A stretch of 64,000 nucleotides of DNA from Bartonella harrusi (GTDB lineage: Bacteria > Pseudomonadota > Alphaproteobacteria > Rhizobiales > Rhizobiaceae), in the NCBI RefSeq assembly GCF_024297065.1, contig NZ_CP101114.1, positions 186,001-250,000 on the forward strand. The letters run 5' to 3'. The notes under the pieces are model-generated. The model made no database searches and was not told the DNA's origin. It worked only from the letters and a program-made list of their open reading frames with translations. Shown here piece by piece: positions 30,574-39,624 of this stretch; within the stretch, counting starts at the first letter, position 1; each line of letters begins with the position of its first letter. The translations under genes were made by a program, and so were the position numbers.

Positions 30574-31505
30574 GCAATATTCCAGTTAAAAACATCAAAA
30601 ATAAGAAAAAATAAAGTTAATATATATTAATCTATAAATATTGTACATTTTTTAGGAAAAATTCATCAAACAAAATTTAATTGTTTTTTATATTTTTATA
30701 AATATATGAAAACATTTTTATTATATTATTTTTATATATAAATATTAATGAATATCGTAATTTTAAAATATATTTTACTCTCTTAAATGAGGTGATTTGT
30801 TTTAAGATTAATTTTATATCTCATGGGAAAAGTTATCTATTTTTTCTTTAAAAGTATCTACATACGTTATAAATTCTATCACAAAGGGTTCAATTAAATA
30901 GTACTTTTCAAATTTGATAATGATGGTAACTTTTCATTACACATGGGGAATTATTTCATGTATCATTGCTCCTTTTCTATTTTTAGGAAGATTATATTTA
31001 TAAATCTAATAAAAGAGTGAACGAGAATCTTTTTCTCGGCGTGACTGATATTTGTGATTATCATTTTAGTTATGCTAAAACTCTGTTTCAGATTTCCTTT
31101 ATTTTTATATAAGAATAGGCCTCCCATACATCGACATTGTAACGTTACCAAGCCATGCTCATATTTGGAAGTTAAAAACCAAAAGATTTAAAGGTGGGTA
31201 AGCATAATTTGCGGCATTAATCTAACTATCTATAGATTACAATAAATATATTTTCTGCATTGCTGATAGGTTTAAAATATTCACTTTTTCGTATCTTGGA
31301 TTCTATGAATCATTCTTGATTTTTAATTTTTTTTATTCAAATTTAGCAGAAAAAAAAGTTATACATTATAATGATGATGAATAGGAAAAACAGAAAAGTA
31401 TTAATAACTAAACAAAATATAATATTTTTTTTCGAAAGGTGTTGACCAAATGAAAAGTCGACCGTATGTTTCATTCACTTTCTGCAAGCGATTTGGCTTG
31501 TGTGG
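30574..31505. other. Intergenic region between lexA and tRNA-Lys
   Basis: About 930 very AT-rich bases. I see no supported gene; a 62-codon reverse frame (30963-31151) lacks a family and a ribosome site. The lexA promoter and the tRNA promoter should be at the two ends. Confidence 0.45.
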
Positions 31506-31581
31506 GAGCGCGTAGCTCAGCTGGTAGAGCAACTGACTTTTAATCAGTAGGTCCAGGGTTCGAATCCCTGCGCGCTCACCA
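31506..31581 (+). tRNA. tRNA-Lys (anticodon UUU)
   Basis: A full cloverleaf of 76 nt: acceptor GAGCGCG with CGCGCTC, D arm GCTC-AGCTGGTAGA-GC, anticodon stem ACTGA/TCAGT with loop CTTTTAA (anticodon TTT), T stem CAGGG/CCCTG with loop TTCGAAT, then discriminator A and encoded CCA. A phage-type integrase faces it about 75 bases away, so this tRNA is probably the island's attachment site. Confidence 0.97.
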
Positions 31582-31656
31582 ATATTAAGAGAAATCAAGA
31601 GGTTATAGAGAAGTTAGGGAGTTTTGATCCTTTGTTCTTTTAACTTATTTTCCTGT

Positions 31657-32457
31657 CTATCCCGAACCTTTTTGAAGCTTTTTGATGAATTCTATTGCTA
31701 ATCGTTTTTTATCCGCCGTTTTCGTATAGAGCGAAGCCATACTATCTTCTGTCCAGCCAAAAAGCGCATTAAGTTGTGATACTGTAGCTCATGCATTAGC
31801 AGCACGCGTTGCTGCTAACTTTTTTAAGCTATGAGCTGATTTTTTTATTCCTGCTGCGTTACATGCCTCACGAAACAAGTTACCAAAACTTTCTTTGACA
31901 AGCTTATTTTCACTTTTTCCGCAAATAAATGTTTCATTTCCAATAGGTCCAATTTTAAGAGTTTCTGCGAGTTCTGGCAAAATGGGTAGAAAAACATCTA
32001 TTTTAAATTGACTCTTTTCTGTTCTTAAGTGAATGATATTCTCTTTCACGTCTTTCCAACCAATTCGCACCGCATCACCACGACGCAAACCGGTGTACAG
32101 AAGAACATCAATCCAAACACGTTCATGCGTTCCTAGTTTCCAGCGATGATAGTATTTGTCAATATCTTCTTCTAACCATGGTGCTAATCCCTCTGTATTA
32201 AAAGATTTTGGTGCTTTAACACTCAATGCAGGATTTCTGTTTAAAAGAGCATTATCAACCGCCCAATTAAAAAGACCATTTAGAGCCGTTAAAAAATGCT
32301 TAGCCGCGGCTGGGGTCTCTCGTCTTCTGTCTACGGCATCAAGGATATGTTGTTTTTCTATACTTTTATAAGCGCGGTCGCCAATATGTTTAGAAACATT
32401 TTTCAGAATTCTATACTTAACTTTTTGGGTCGATTCTGATTGATTATGCCATTGCAT
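31657..32457 (-). pseudogene. Tyrosine recombinase next to tRNA-Lys, nonsense mutated and 5' truncated
   Basis: One frame of 267 codons with an in-frame TGA at about 31786. Catalytic arginine in YTGLRRGDAVRIGW, lysine region LRTEKSQFKIDVFLPI, the H-x-L-K box in SAHSLKKLAATRAANA. After the stop it continues ATVSQLNALFGWTEDSMA with the active tyrosine in LYTKTADKKRLA. The N-terminal arm-binding domain is missing; the frame begins MQWHNQSESTQ next to a broken ssb. The HxxR arginine also appears as Lys. Inactive as written. Confidence 0.8.
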
Positions 32458-32534
32458 GCTTTGTAATATTGATGTAACAACCAGTCACGAGACGATTTGC
32501 TGCTTCCGTTACTGTTAATCCCGAAAGCAAAACA

Positions 32535-32939
32535 ATGAATAATGGCACTGAAGTGGTCAATTTTCGTATGGCAACTTCTGAAAGCTATACTGATAAGGCA
32601 ACAAATCAAAGGGTCGACAAAACGGAATGGCATTCTATCGTCATTTTTAATCCACATCTGGCAAAAATTGCTCTTCAATACTTGAATAAAGGTTCAAAGG
32701 TTTATGTAGAAGGCAAGTTACAAACCCGTAAATGGCAAGATAAAAACGGTCGTGATCGTTATACGACAGAAATTGTCTTACCTCAGTTTAAAGGTCAATT
32801 GTTTCTCTTAGATGGGAAAAAAGAAAATCATGACAGTGATGAACTCTCTCCAGGCCCTCATACCTTATCACAGGATTATGCTGTTGCTTCAGGTGCTAGT
32901 GACTATGGCATATCTCTTCATGACAGCATGCCATTTTGA
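32535..32939 (+). CDS. ssb: Phage-type single-stranded DNA-binding protein, N-terminally truncated
   Basis: A 134-residue product carrying the OB-fold core of SSB: NNGTEVVNFRMATSESY, KTEWHSIVIFNPHLAKIA, the YVEGKLQTRKWQDKNG segment, and the acidic-to-amphipathic tail ending MPF, which recruits partner proteins. The upstream sequence continues the SSB reading frame (VTVNPESKT), but the natural ATG at 32472 is followed at once by TAA. Translation can only start at 32535, losing the first strand or two. It is probably non-functional or weakly functional. Confidence 0.7.
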   Translation: MNNGTEVVNFRMATSESYTDKATNQRVDKTEWHSIVIFNPHLAKIALQYLNKGSKVYVEGKLQTRKWQDKNGRDRYTTEIVLPQFKGQLFLLDGKKENHDSDELSPGPHTLSQDYAVASGASDYGISLHDSMPF

Positions 32940-32992
32940 TTGAAGAAATGTGATAAAAGAAAAAGTGTGGGCTCCTACAGATGAGGGGATGT

Positions 32993-33325
32993 ATGAGAGA
33001 GAAAGATGCTTACATTTCACGGATGAGAGCACGTCAAGATCCTGTTGATCAATTAGCAATTGAAATGCGTGCTAAACGCTATGGTTTGTCTATAGAAGAT
33101 GCCAAAAATCCGCTTGCTGGTACCTATATCGGGCGGCTTTGTTTGCGAGGCGTGCTTACTCAAGACCAGTATGATACTGCACAAAAATATCTACAGTTAA
33201 GAAATGACTATTTGTGTGCAAAAGGATTGCCGGCAGCAGTGTATGATGAGATGCCATCATCTTCTGATGATAAGGCAAGAGAGAAATGGGTAGAATTTGC
33301 AACCGAACAGTTTTTAAGTATGTAA
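32993..33325 (+). CDS. Phage-island protein of unknown function
   Basis: The ATG at 32993 with GAGGGG just upstream gives 110 residues (an ATG at 32981 is also in frame). It is charged and helical, with RMRARQDPVDQLAIEMRAKRY and the GRLCLRGVLTQDQYDTAQKY segment, which recall small phage DNA-metabolism or packaging proteins, but I cannot name a family. It lies between ssb and a small gene that follows almost immediately, probably in one transcript. Confidence 0.65.
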   Translation: MREKDAYISRMRARQDPVDQLAIEMRAKRYGLSIEDAKNPLAGTYIGRLCLRGVLTQDQYDTAQKYLQLRNDYLCAKGLPAAVYDEMPSSSDDKAREKWVEFATEQFLSM

Positions 33326-33328
33326 GGA

Positions 33329-33505
33329 GTGATAAAAGAAGCACAAGCTTTAAATCAACAGCTTAATCTTCATGCGGCAATACAATATCTTGTTATAGAA
33401 GATCAAGGATTACCACATCTTGTAAGTTCATTACGTATTGTTCTTAATGCGCTACAGAAATATTTTACGCAAAAGCATAGCAAACCATTGAAAAATAGTC
33501 TTTAG
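33329..33505 (+). CDS. Small helical phage-island protein
   Basis: A GTG at 33329 opens 58 codons (IKEAQALNQQLNLHAAIQYL, then ALQKYFTQKHSKP), ending TAG 33503-33505. The ribosome site AAGGAG overlaps the stop of the previous gene, so translation is likely coupled. No family is recognised. Confidence 0.5.
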   Translation: MIKEAQALNQQLNLHAAIQYLVIEDQGLPHLVSSLRIVLNALQKYFTQKHSKPLKNSL

Positions 33506-33543
33506 AATGTTATATTTCTATATAATATTAGAGAGGGCGTTTT

Positions 33544-33801
33544 ATGCACACAACAAAATTACGTAAAGTTGGAGGCTCAGTGATGCTTTCTATCCCGCCT
33601 GCATTGCTTGATGTTCTTCACTTGACTGAAAATACTGAGGTTGGTTTGGCTATTGATAATGGTCGTCTTGTTGTTGAACCATCAGTCCAGCCGCGCTACA
33701 CGATGGCTGAGTTATTAGCTGCTTCTGATTATTCGCAGCCACAATCACCTGAAGACCGTGAGTGGGTTGATGCCTCTGCTGTGGGGGGTGAGATTATATG
33801 A
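33544..33801 (+). CDS. mazE: MazE/PemI-type antitoxin
   Basis: An 85-residue protein with an AbrB-type swapped-hairpin DNA-binding domain (KLRKVGGSVMLSIPPALLDVL) and an acidic C-terminal tail for toxin binding (QSPEDREWVDASAVGGEII). Its stop overlaps the toxin ATG. Antitoxin-first order with overlap is standard for MazEF/PemIK loci, which usually repress their own promoter through the antitoxin. Ribosome site GAGGG upstream. Confidence 0.92.
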   Translation: MHTTKLRKVGGSVMLSIPPALLDVLHLTENTEVGLAIDNGRLVVEPSVQPRYTMAELLAASDYSQPQSPEDREWVDASAVGGEII

Positions 33802-34124
33802 GGCGTGGTGACGTCTATATGGTCGATTTGGAACCAATCCAAGGACGAGAACAGCGTGGGTATAGTCCTGTCGTCATTGTTTCTCCTGATGATTTTAATC
33901 AAGCAACAGGTTTGCCCGTTATTTTGCCGATCACAAGCGGTGGAAATTTTGCACGCCGTATTGGATTTGCGGTGCCGCTTATGGGTACAAGAACAAGGGG
34001 TGTTATTCGTTGTGATCAGCCCCGTGTTCTCGATTTGGTGGTGCGCAATGGGCGTAAAGTAGAAAGCTTGCCAACAGCTATTATGGATGAGGTATTGGCG
34101 AAGGTCGTTACGATCTTTAGTTAA
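33798..34124 (+). CDS. mazF: MazF/PemK-type endoribonuclease toxin
   Basis: A 108-residue toxin of the MazF/PemK/CcdB fold that cuts single-stranded RNA. The start RRGDVYMVDLEPIQGREQRG includes the conserved catalytic arginine region; then SPVVIVSPDDFNQ, the threonine-serine motif LPITSGG and CDQPRVLDL follow. Length is normal and no lesion is visible, so the pair looks functional, unlike most of the surrounding island. Confidence 0.93.
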   Translation: MRRGDVYMVDLEPIQGREQRGYSPVVIVSPDDFNQATGLPVILPITSGGNFARRIGFAVPLMGTRTRGVIRCDQPRVLDLVVRNGRKVESLPTAIMDEVLAKVVTIFS

Positions 34125-34214
34125 TCAATTACGTATGAGATCTAGTCTTTAAGATCAGATATAGTTTGTTGTTGAACATAGAAAAATATGTATACTTGCA
34201 ACTGTTGGCCATAT

Positions 34215-34793
34215 TTATGGCTCCATCATATAGTATACTCTTTGAATATCTGTACAAAATTGTGGTACCTTTTTAATAATTTTACTATAAGCGGGCATAG
34301 TAAGTGCTGCATTTATTGTAGACACGAGATCTGTTATTTGCGTTTCTGGGCTCATACCATCAGGAGAATTCAGAAATTTCTTTGCGTACTTAAACATTGG
34401 GTTCGTAAAATATTTGGACATATTTTGTGCCGAAATAAAAACATCTTCTTTCCAATTATAGTCATAGCTTAGCGTACGTATGTATGTTGGTAAGTTTGTC
34501 CATGACATCTCCTTATTATAATCACCCTGTAATAAGCTTGCGTAGCGCCCACACAAAGTAATAAGTATGTGGCGATGTCGTACCAAGTGAAATCTTGAAA
34601 AGAAATTATCATAACCACGAGAGTATATATATGCTGATGCTTTTTGCATCTTTTCAAAATGTTCAAAATTTTTATATTTTTCATTTGCATACTTGTTATA
34701 AAGTACATCGTATTGATTAAGATCATTTACGTTAGTACATCCAAACATTATTAAGGAAAATAATAAAACTATAAATTTGATTATACGTATCAT
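34215..34793 (-). CDS. Lipoprotein of unknown function
   Basis: A 192-residue protein with a lipoprotein signal peptide: basic start, hydrophobic FIVLLFSLI and lipobox IMFGC, so the mature N-terminus is Cys-Thr. The body is helical, rich in Tyr, Lys and Asn, with a second and third cysteine (TLCGRY, QFCTDI). I do not recognise the family. It lies just after mazF on the opposite strand inside the tRNA-Lys island. Confidence 0.65.
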   Translation of the reverse strand: MIRIIKFIVLLFSLIMFGCTNVNDLNQYDVLYNKYANEKYKNFEHFEKMQKASAYIYSRGYDNFFSRFHLVRHRHILITLCGRYASLLQGDYNKEMSWTNLPTYIRTLSYDYNWKEDVFISAQNMSKYFTNPMFKYAKKFLNSPDGMSPETQITDLVSTINAALTMPAYSKIIKKVPQFCTDIQRVYYMMEP

Positions 34794-34846
34794 AACAATC
34801 CACCCAAAAGGCTATTTTTATCAAAGTGTAGAGTATGTATTAAATA

Positions 34847-35263
34847 TTATACGTTTTGTAACGGTTTGAAATACCAATAAAAATCGATTTGCCATGTATA
34901 GCAATTAGTATTGCAAAAAGAACCCATACAAGAGGTATTACAAGAATTACTAAACCGTGGGGTAGTGTGCCGTGGAGCTGGAGCCGTGGAGCTGGAGGTG
35001 GGGGGATATGGATAACCTCTGTTAAAATTATCAAGATATCGCCTACCATTTCTTAACGTTTCCCATCCTGATCTATATGGATCAGATTCCGCCATACCAG
35101 TTAAAAAAGCCTGAAGTCTTTGATAATACACCGATTGAACAACCTTTCCAGTTTGGCTATTAACTTGAGCAGATTATGTCTGAGTAGAATTCTCTGCACA
35201 ACTGGAAAGCAATATTTCAATAATGACTATCGCTAATAGAGCTGCTTTTTTGAAAAATAACAT
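34847..35263 (-). pseudogene. Small lipoprotein gene with an in-frame stop
   Basis: From an ATG at 35263 the frame gives a lipoprotein signal peptide (KKAALLAIVIIEILLSSC) and then a TAA after about 29 codons. Beyond it the frame continues for about 109 codons with YYQRLQAFLTGMAESDPYRSG, a Pro/Ser-rich patch and a Cys-rich tail (NSCNTSCMGSFCNTNC). One nonsense mutation separates signal from body. The family is unknown. Confidence 0.55.
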
Positions 35264-35642
35264 TAATGCCCCCGCTTTTTGCTAATCGATAACTTTATTT
35301 TCGCATATATTTGATTCGATTAGATGATACAATTATGAATTGTTGGTTGTTGAGAACACTAGATTTAGATAAAAAATAAAAAAATATACAATATCGTGAT
35401 TTTTTTTTGTTGACAATGTGTCAAAAGTCGTATTTAATGGTGCTGCTGTAGTTGGTCGAATTGCGTCTAAAATTACAGTGAAGGAGATATAACTTCTCTT
35501 AAAAATTATTATATGATTGTTCAGAGCCCTGCATTTGCGGGGTTTTTTGTTATCCTTTTCACAAAAAGAAATCCTCATGAACACTACTGAGAAACTCGCA
35601 AAAAGAACGCCCCCAAAGGCTGGTTAGGGGCGGGTAAAAGGC
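35264..35642. other. Intergenic region before the terminase genes
   Basis: AT-rich spacer with no supported gene. Short phrases such as AAGGAGATATA near 35480 look like an old ribosome site, but nothing open follows. A terminator lies at 35526-35548. Confidence 0.4.
35526..35548 (+). terminator. Rho-independent terminator
   Basis: CCCTGC pairs with GCGGGG around a four-base loop, followed by six T residues. Confidence 0.8.
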
Positions 35643-35891
35643 GTGCCAAACAAAACGACACGTATTCTGAAAGAGGCAGTGCTTAAAGCTGCAGAGCGTG
35701 CTGGTAAAAAATATGGTGATGATGGTTTGATTTCTTACCTTGAAAAGCAGGCAATCAAATGCCCCGCTGCTTATTTAGAATTGCTTGGCAAGGTGTTGCC
35801 TTTACAGGTTACTGGTGAGGATGGTGGAGCGATAAAGACGATAACGCGTGTAGAGATTGCTCCTTTGGTTGATGACGATAGCACAGATTAA
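35643..35891 (+). CDS. Phage protein, possibly terminase small-subunit related
   Basis: An 82-residue protein from a GTG start: NKTTRILKEAVLKAAERAGKK and YLEKQAIKCPAAYLELLGKV, then an acidic tail. This arrangement directly before a terminase large-subunit start, with a 20-base overlap, is common in Rhizobiales prophages. Function is inferred from position; the protein seems complete. Confidence 0.55.
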   Translation: MPNKTTRILKEAVLKAAERAGKKYGDDGLISYLEKQAIKCPAAYLELLGKVLPLQVTGEDGGAIKTITRVEIAPLVDDDSTD

Positions 35892-36084
35892 TATAGTACC
35901 AAAGCTGATACCAATCTTTTCAGGCAAGGCAGCAGTGCGTGCGGCTTGGGGAGGACGAGGGTCAGGCAAGACAAGATCTTTTGCCTTGATGGCAGCTTTA
36001 AAAGGCTATCAATTTGGTATGGGAGGAATATCAGGGACTATGAAAAATATTATAACAAAAAACACAATAAAATCAATAATTTGA
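35872..36084 (+). pseudogene. Phage terminase large subunit, N-terminal fragment
   Basis: The ATG at 35872 starts a protein with a Walker A motif (GGRGSGKTRSFALMAAL) typical of terminase ATPases that package DNA. Sense stops after about 50 residues (KGYQFGMGG), where unrelated AT-rich sequence of the 36095 repeat begins; a full subunit has over 400 residues. The gene is cut by recombination or deletion. Confidence 0.7.
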
Positions 36085-36094
36085 TTGTATTTAT

Positions 36095-36780
36095 TTGATA
36101 TGAATCCACTTAAGAATCCACACTTTTATGCACGATTCAATTGAACATTTTTGATAAACAATAGCCATTTATAAACAGAGCATAAAAAGCAAATCATGAT
36201 ACCAATGTTATAACACATGAGAGCATTCAAATGAAATACAACGCAGTTATCAGTCATAACATCTCATAAATTGTACAAGACGTTTTTATCATAATAAGTT
36301 GCATTGTTAAAACGCAATTGAATATGAGAGCTTGTTTAAATACAAATATTTGAAACGTTCTTTAAGAGGTTAATCCAAATTTGGATTGAGTGATTAAGGA
36401 CTCCTCAAAAATGAGGGCACTGTTATGAATAGGTTTTAAATCATCACAGAGTTAATAGGCTTTTTTCATTCAAATGTGATGATCTAAAAGAACGCTTTCA
36501 TAATCATTCCTTTATATTATTTTGGATAAGTTTTTATAAAGAGATTAGAGAGCTTGCAATATTAATACGTTTTGTATACATGTACTTATTCATTTGTTGA
36601 TTTGTATTTTTTAGTTGTATCTCTTTCATAAAGCCGCGTCTGTAATAATGGAACGGCTTTCTTTTTTGCACTCTTGTCTTTTGAAAATGGCATGAAACCA
36701 ACGCCCCCCGCATTTGGTATTTATTCTTCAGTATCAACAATCTCTATAAGAATATCGCTCTTATTAACTTCCTTATTTTC
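36095..36780. repeat. Repeat region shared with 21515-22780
   Basis: This stretch matches the decayed copy at 21515-22780 in three blocks with the same order. It begins directly after the truncated terminase and runs into the 3' end of the YdcK-like gene at 36721. Such shared flanks offer homology for rearrangement between the two phage-like areas. Confidence 0.75.
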
Positions 36781-37377
36781 TGGAACCTCTCTTATCTCAC
36801 TTTGTCGATTGAGTTTTGCACGCCCACAAACACGACCAAAGACCTTGATAGTATGATAAACCTGAGCTTTACCATAAACAGAGCCATAAATTTGCGCACA
36901 GCCACTCACTTTTGCATAGTCATAAACCTTGCCATAAATTTTTTCACGGCTATTAACAACAGCATAGCCATAAACATGCGCATAACTAAAAAGACAAGCA
37001 GAGCCTAACACCCTAGCATTGCCATAAAGCCTTGCATATTCAAAAAGATAACTATGATGAGAAAGATGCGCATTGCCATAAACATGGGCTTCAATTGAAA
37101 CGCGACTATTGCCATAGACACGAGCTTTGCCATAAACAAAGCCAGCCACATGCGCATTGTCATAAACACGGGCATTTGCATAAACCAATGCATTATCAGC
37201 AACCCAGCAATTATCATCATGAGAGAGATTACTTTCATCTTCGATAAAACCACCCAATTGACCAGCTTTAATATCATCAAAATCTTTTAATGTTTTAATG
37301 CGATAAAGGGTATGATTATCAAAAACACGGGTTTCATTTGTTAATTCATATTTTTTAGATACAGTTATAGCGGTCAT
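36721..37377 (-). CDS. YdcK-like hexapeptide-repeat protein A
   Basis: A 218-residue protein. The N-terminal part (YELTNETRVFDNHTLYRIK, then GQLGGFIEDESNLSHDDNCW) resembles E. coli YdcK, and the rest is a run of roughly six-residue repeats of the type YGNARV/YDNAHV (about residues 60-190), predicted to form a left-handed beta-helix. A sugar or acyl transferase site is not obvious, so the role is unknown. It is 84 bases downstream of a related gene on the same strand. Confidence 0.65.
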   Translation of the reverse strand: MTAITVSKKYELTNETRVFDNHTLYRIKTLKDFDDIKAGQLGGFIEDESNLSHDDNCWVADNALVYANARVYDNAHVAGFVYGKARVYGNSRVSIEAHVYGNAHLSHHSYLFEYARLYGNARVLGSACLFSYAHVYGYAVVNSREKIYGKVYDYAKVSGCAQIYGSVYGKAQVYHTIKVFGRVCGRAKLNRQSEIREVPENKEVNKSDILIEIVDTEE

Positions 37378-37461
37378 AGGGAGCTCCTAATCTAATAATC
37401 GATAAAATTTTGAATGAAATGTTCTTAAGAAGGGGTGCCCCCGCCGCGCCCACGGTGTTAT

Positions 37462-38208
37462 TTACGCAGCATCTTTAAGAGACTGATCGTTAGTACAAAT
37501 ATCATCACGAATTTTTATATGGCTATTAACCACGGCATTGCCATAAATTTTTACATGATGATCGATATTTGATTTACCATAAACCTTTGCATTGCCATAG
37601 ACACTTGCATAATCCTTAATCCAGGCATTGCAAAAGACATGGGCATTCCCAAAAACATAGCCACAAATATGTGCCCACTCATAAACCCGTGCATTATCAT
37701 AAACCTTAGCACCATCGGCAATAGTAGCGTTATCACTTACAACGGCATTGCCATAGACATGACCACAGACCCTAGCGTTATCGTTAATTTTTGCATTTTC
37801 ATAAACATGAGCTTTATAATCAAAAACCCATGCCTTTCCATTCACTATAGCATTTCCATAAACCTTGGCTTGTCTAAAAACTTTAGCTTCTTGATAAATT
37901 TTAGCATTCTCATAAAGCTTGGCATTCAAAAAAACCGCAGCATTATCATAAATCCAACAATTTCCATCATGAGAGAGATTATCTTCATTTTCAATAAAGC
38001 CGCCGAGTTGACCAGCTTTTACATCATCAAAATCTTTTAATGCGCGAATGCGGTGTAAAGTGATCCCATCAAAAGTGAAGTTTTCAGTTGTTAATTCATA
38101 TTTTTTGGATGAGATAACGGGGGTATTTTTTCTATAGATTTCATTTGAAATTCTTTCTAATCGTAAATTGTTGTTATTGACACCCATAAGGGTGCCGGGT
38201 GCTAACAA
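37462..38208 (-). CDS. YdcK-like hexapeptide-repeat protein B
   Basis: A 248-residue paralogue of the preceding protein: N-terminal block (KYELTTENFTFDGITLHRI, GQLGGFIENEDNLSHDGNCW) and then many hexapeptide repeats (VYGNA, IYDNA, VYENA) with no charged active-site loop visible. The chosen start overlaps a structured RNA element at 38181-38277; a later start within the first 35 residues (just before SSKKYELT) is possible. The pair probably arose by duplication in a phage context. Confidence 0.6.
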   Translation of the reverse strand: MLAPGTLMGVNNNNLRLERISNEIYRKNTPVISSKKYELTTENFTFDGITLHRIRALKDFDDVKAGQLGGFIENEDNLSHDGNCWIYDNAAVFLNAKLYENAKIYQEAKVFRQAKVYGNAIVNGKAWVFDYKAHVYENAKINDNARVCGHVYGNAVVSDNATIADGAKVYDNARVYEWAHICGYVFGNAHVFCNAWIKDYASVYGNAKVYGKSNIDHHVKIYGNAVVNSHIKIRDDICTNDQSLKDAA

Positions 38209-38277
38209 ACACGGCGATTAGTCCGTCGTTATGTTTTCCTCCATAAAGGAGTATTGTATGACATAACTACACCCGAC
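38181..38277 (+). ncRNA. Structured RNA resembling a phage C4 antisense RNA
   Basis: Nested pairing is visible: an outer stem 38194-38201 with 38270-38277 (7 of 8 pairs), a stem 38228-38234 with 38261-38267 (GTTATGT/ACATAAC), a hairpin CTCC/GGAG inside it, and a short stem ACGG/CCGT at 38211-38226, making a three-way junction. The segment 38201-38221 is complementary, in two blocks of 8 and 10 bases, to 38360-38380 on the same strand. Phage C4 RNAs have this shape and two antisense segments aimed at a downstream antirepressor leader. Strand and family are inferred; no antirepressor gene follows here. Confidence 0.5.
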
Positions 38278-38359
38278 ATAATCCTCATATACTAATAAAA
38301 GCATAAAAGACAGTCAGTATTTTATAAGGTATGGGAAAGGCTGTTTCGTAACCTATCCG

Positions 38360-38380
38360 CTAATCGCAAGTGTTTGTTAA
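38360..38380 (+). promoter_or_regulatory. Candidate target site of the C4-like RNA
   Basis: CTAATCGC then AA and GTGTTTGTTA, complementary to 38201-38221 with a one-base bulge. In phage P1 the corresponding site controls translation of the antirepressor. Downstream (38370-38711) only a low-complexity Phe/Tyr/Ile-rich frame is open, so the original target gene may be lost. Confidence 0.45.
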
Positions 38381-38711
38381 GTACTTGAGTATTTATATAA
38401 CAAAATACGTATTTATTATCAATCATATTTTATTCTTTTTTGTGTTTTTTATAATTATTTTTTATGCCATTGTATATAAATATGCATCATATGCTTATGA
38501 ATATTTTACGTTTTATTTCCTATATTTGACTCTATATTACGCAATTGCGTTATTTTCTCTTTTAAATATTATAATAAATAAAAACGCTCTTATGATGTTT
38601 ATTTTTAACTTTATAATGCATCATTATTTTTATGAGATGCCTTGTGAGTATTTTTGTGAATTTCGTTGTCATTTTATAAAGAGACCGCGTTTTTATAACC
38701 AACGCTTTTGA

Positions 38712-39540
38712 TTCAAATCTATGTTTTGATTCATTCTCTATAGCTACCGCATCATTCTCATAAAACAAACGATAATATGATCATGCGGTTTTGATTTGTT
38801 ATGAAAACACTTTGAATTCTTATATCCTTATCAAAATATCTTTTAAGGGGCTTTTGTCTCTTGTCAGTTATTAGCAGTCATTTTACCCCCTCACTTTTAA
38901 AAAAACTTTTCGATAAAAATAAAAAACATTATATTTCAATTTGTTAGTGTGTTTTGAGAAATATTCAATGTTAATAAGATGATTTATATAGACAATTAAT
39001 GAGATAAGTTGATTAAAGCTTGTCAGTATCTGTCTAAAAATTTAACAGACAACATTTATGATTTTAATGAATGATTAAACCATGTTTTATGAGAGGGCAT
39101 ATAACTCTTTAAGACTTTTAAAAGATAAGAGATGGTTATGAATCGTGTTATAAAGAGTAACTTATCAATTTAAAGGGGGTTTTGAGTTTTGAAACTTTTT
39201 GGTTTTAAGAAAAAAACACTAAAAAGATAAAAAGCATTATTTTTCAATATATTACGTTTTATCAATTGTTCAAAAAACAATCTCTATTGATAAATACAAC
39301 CTATTAATACGCATAATTCTTTTTAAAGAGAGCTTTTGCAAGATATGAAAGGCATCATTTGAGATTGCGAGTTAATCTTTTAAAGGCAATGTAAAAAATC
39401 TCATTCTATTTAAGATAGGATTTCTTAAAAGCCTTAAAGCAATCCAAATGAGAGTATCTAAAAGTGCAAGGCTTCTCTTTTTAGAATAGCGCATGGTAAA
39501 GAATTTTCCTTTAAGATTGTACATAAGCAACATAACAAGA
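38712..39540. other. Intergenic region, no gene seen
   Basis: About 830 AT-rich bases with no supported coding frame, RNA gene or repeat that I could identify. Confidence 0.45.
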
Positions 39541-39574
39541 GGGGTATAGATTATGGTTATAAGATCTATACCCC
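39541..39574 (-). terminator. Perfect 11-base inverted repeat after the restriction-modification gene
   Basis: GGGGTATAGAT and ATCTATACCCC form a perfect stem with a 12-base loop, 51 bases beyond the gene's stop. The tail on the reverse strand (TCTTGTT) is only moderately T-rich, so termination is plausible but unproven. Confidence 0.5.
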
Positions 39575-39624
39575 TTATGAGATTGGCATGTTCATATGAT
39601 AGGCATGCTTCATAAGTCTTAAAT

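Noticed and set aside
30963-31151. 62-codon reverse frame between lexA and tRNA-Lys
   Set aside because: No family, no ribosome site, biased composition.
24669-31788. Possible recoding of TGA, since two integrases have single in-frame TGA codons
   Set aside because: TGA ends many intact genes here, for example pstC, kdsB and mccC-type frames, and family residues at the two sites are not expected to be Trp. Simple nonsense mutations explain both.
36789-38100. Regular short repeats in the YdcK-like genes as a CRISPR array
   Set aside because: The repeats are about 18 bases, in frame, variable and encode hexapeptides; there are no spacers of constant length.
38370-38711. 113-codon Phe/Tyr/Ile-rich forward frame after the C4-like element
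   Set aside because: Low-complexity sequence typical of AT-rich noncoding DNA; it begins at the inferred RNA target but shows no antirepressor motif.
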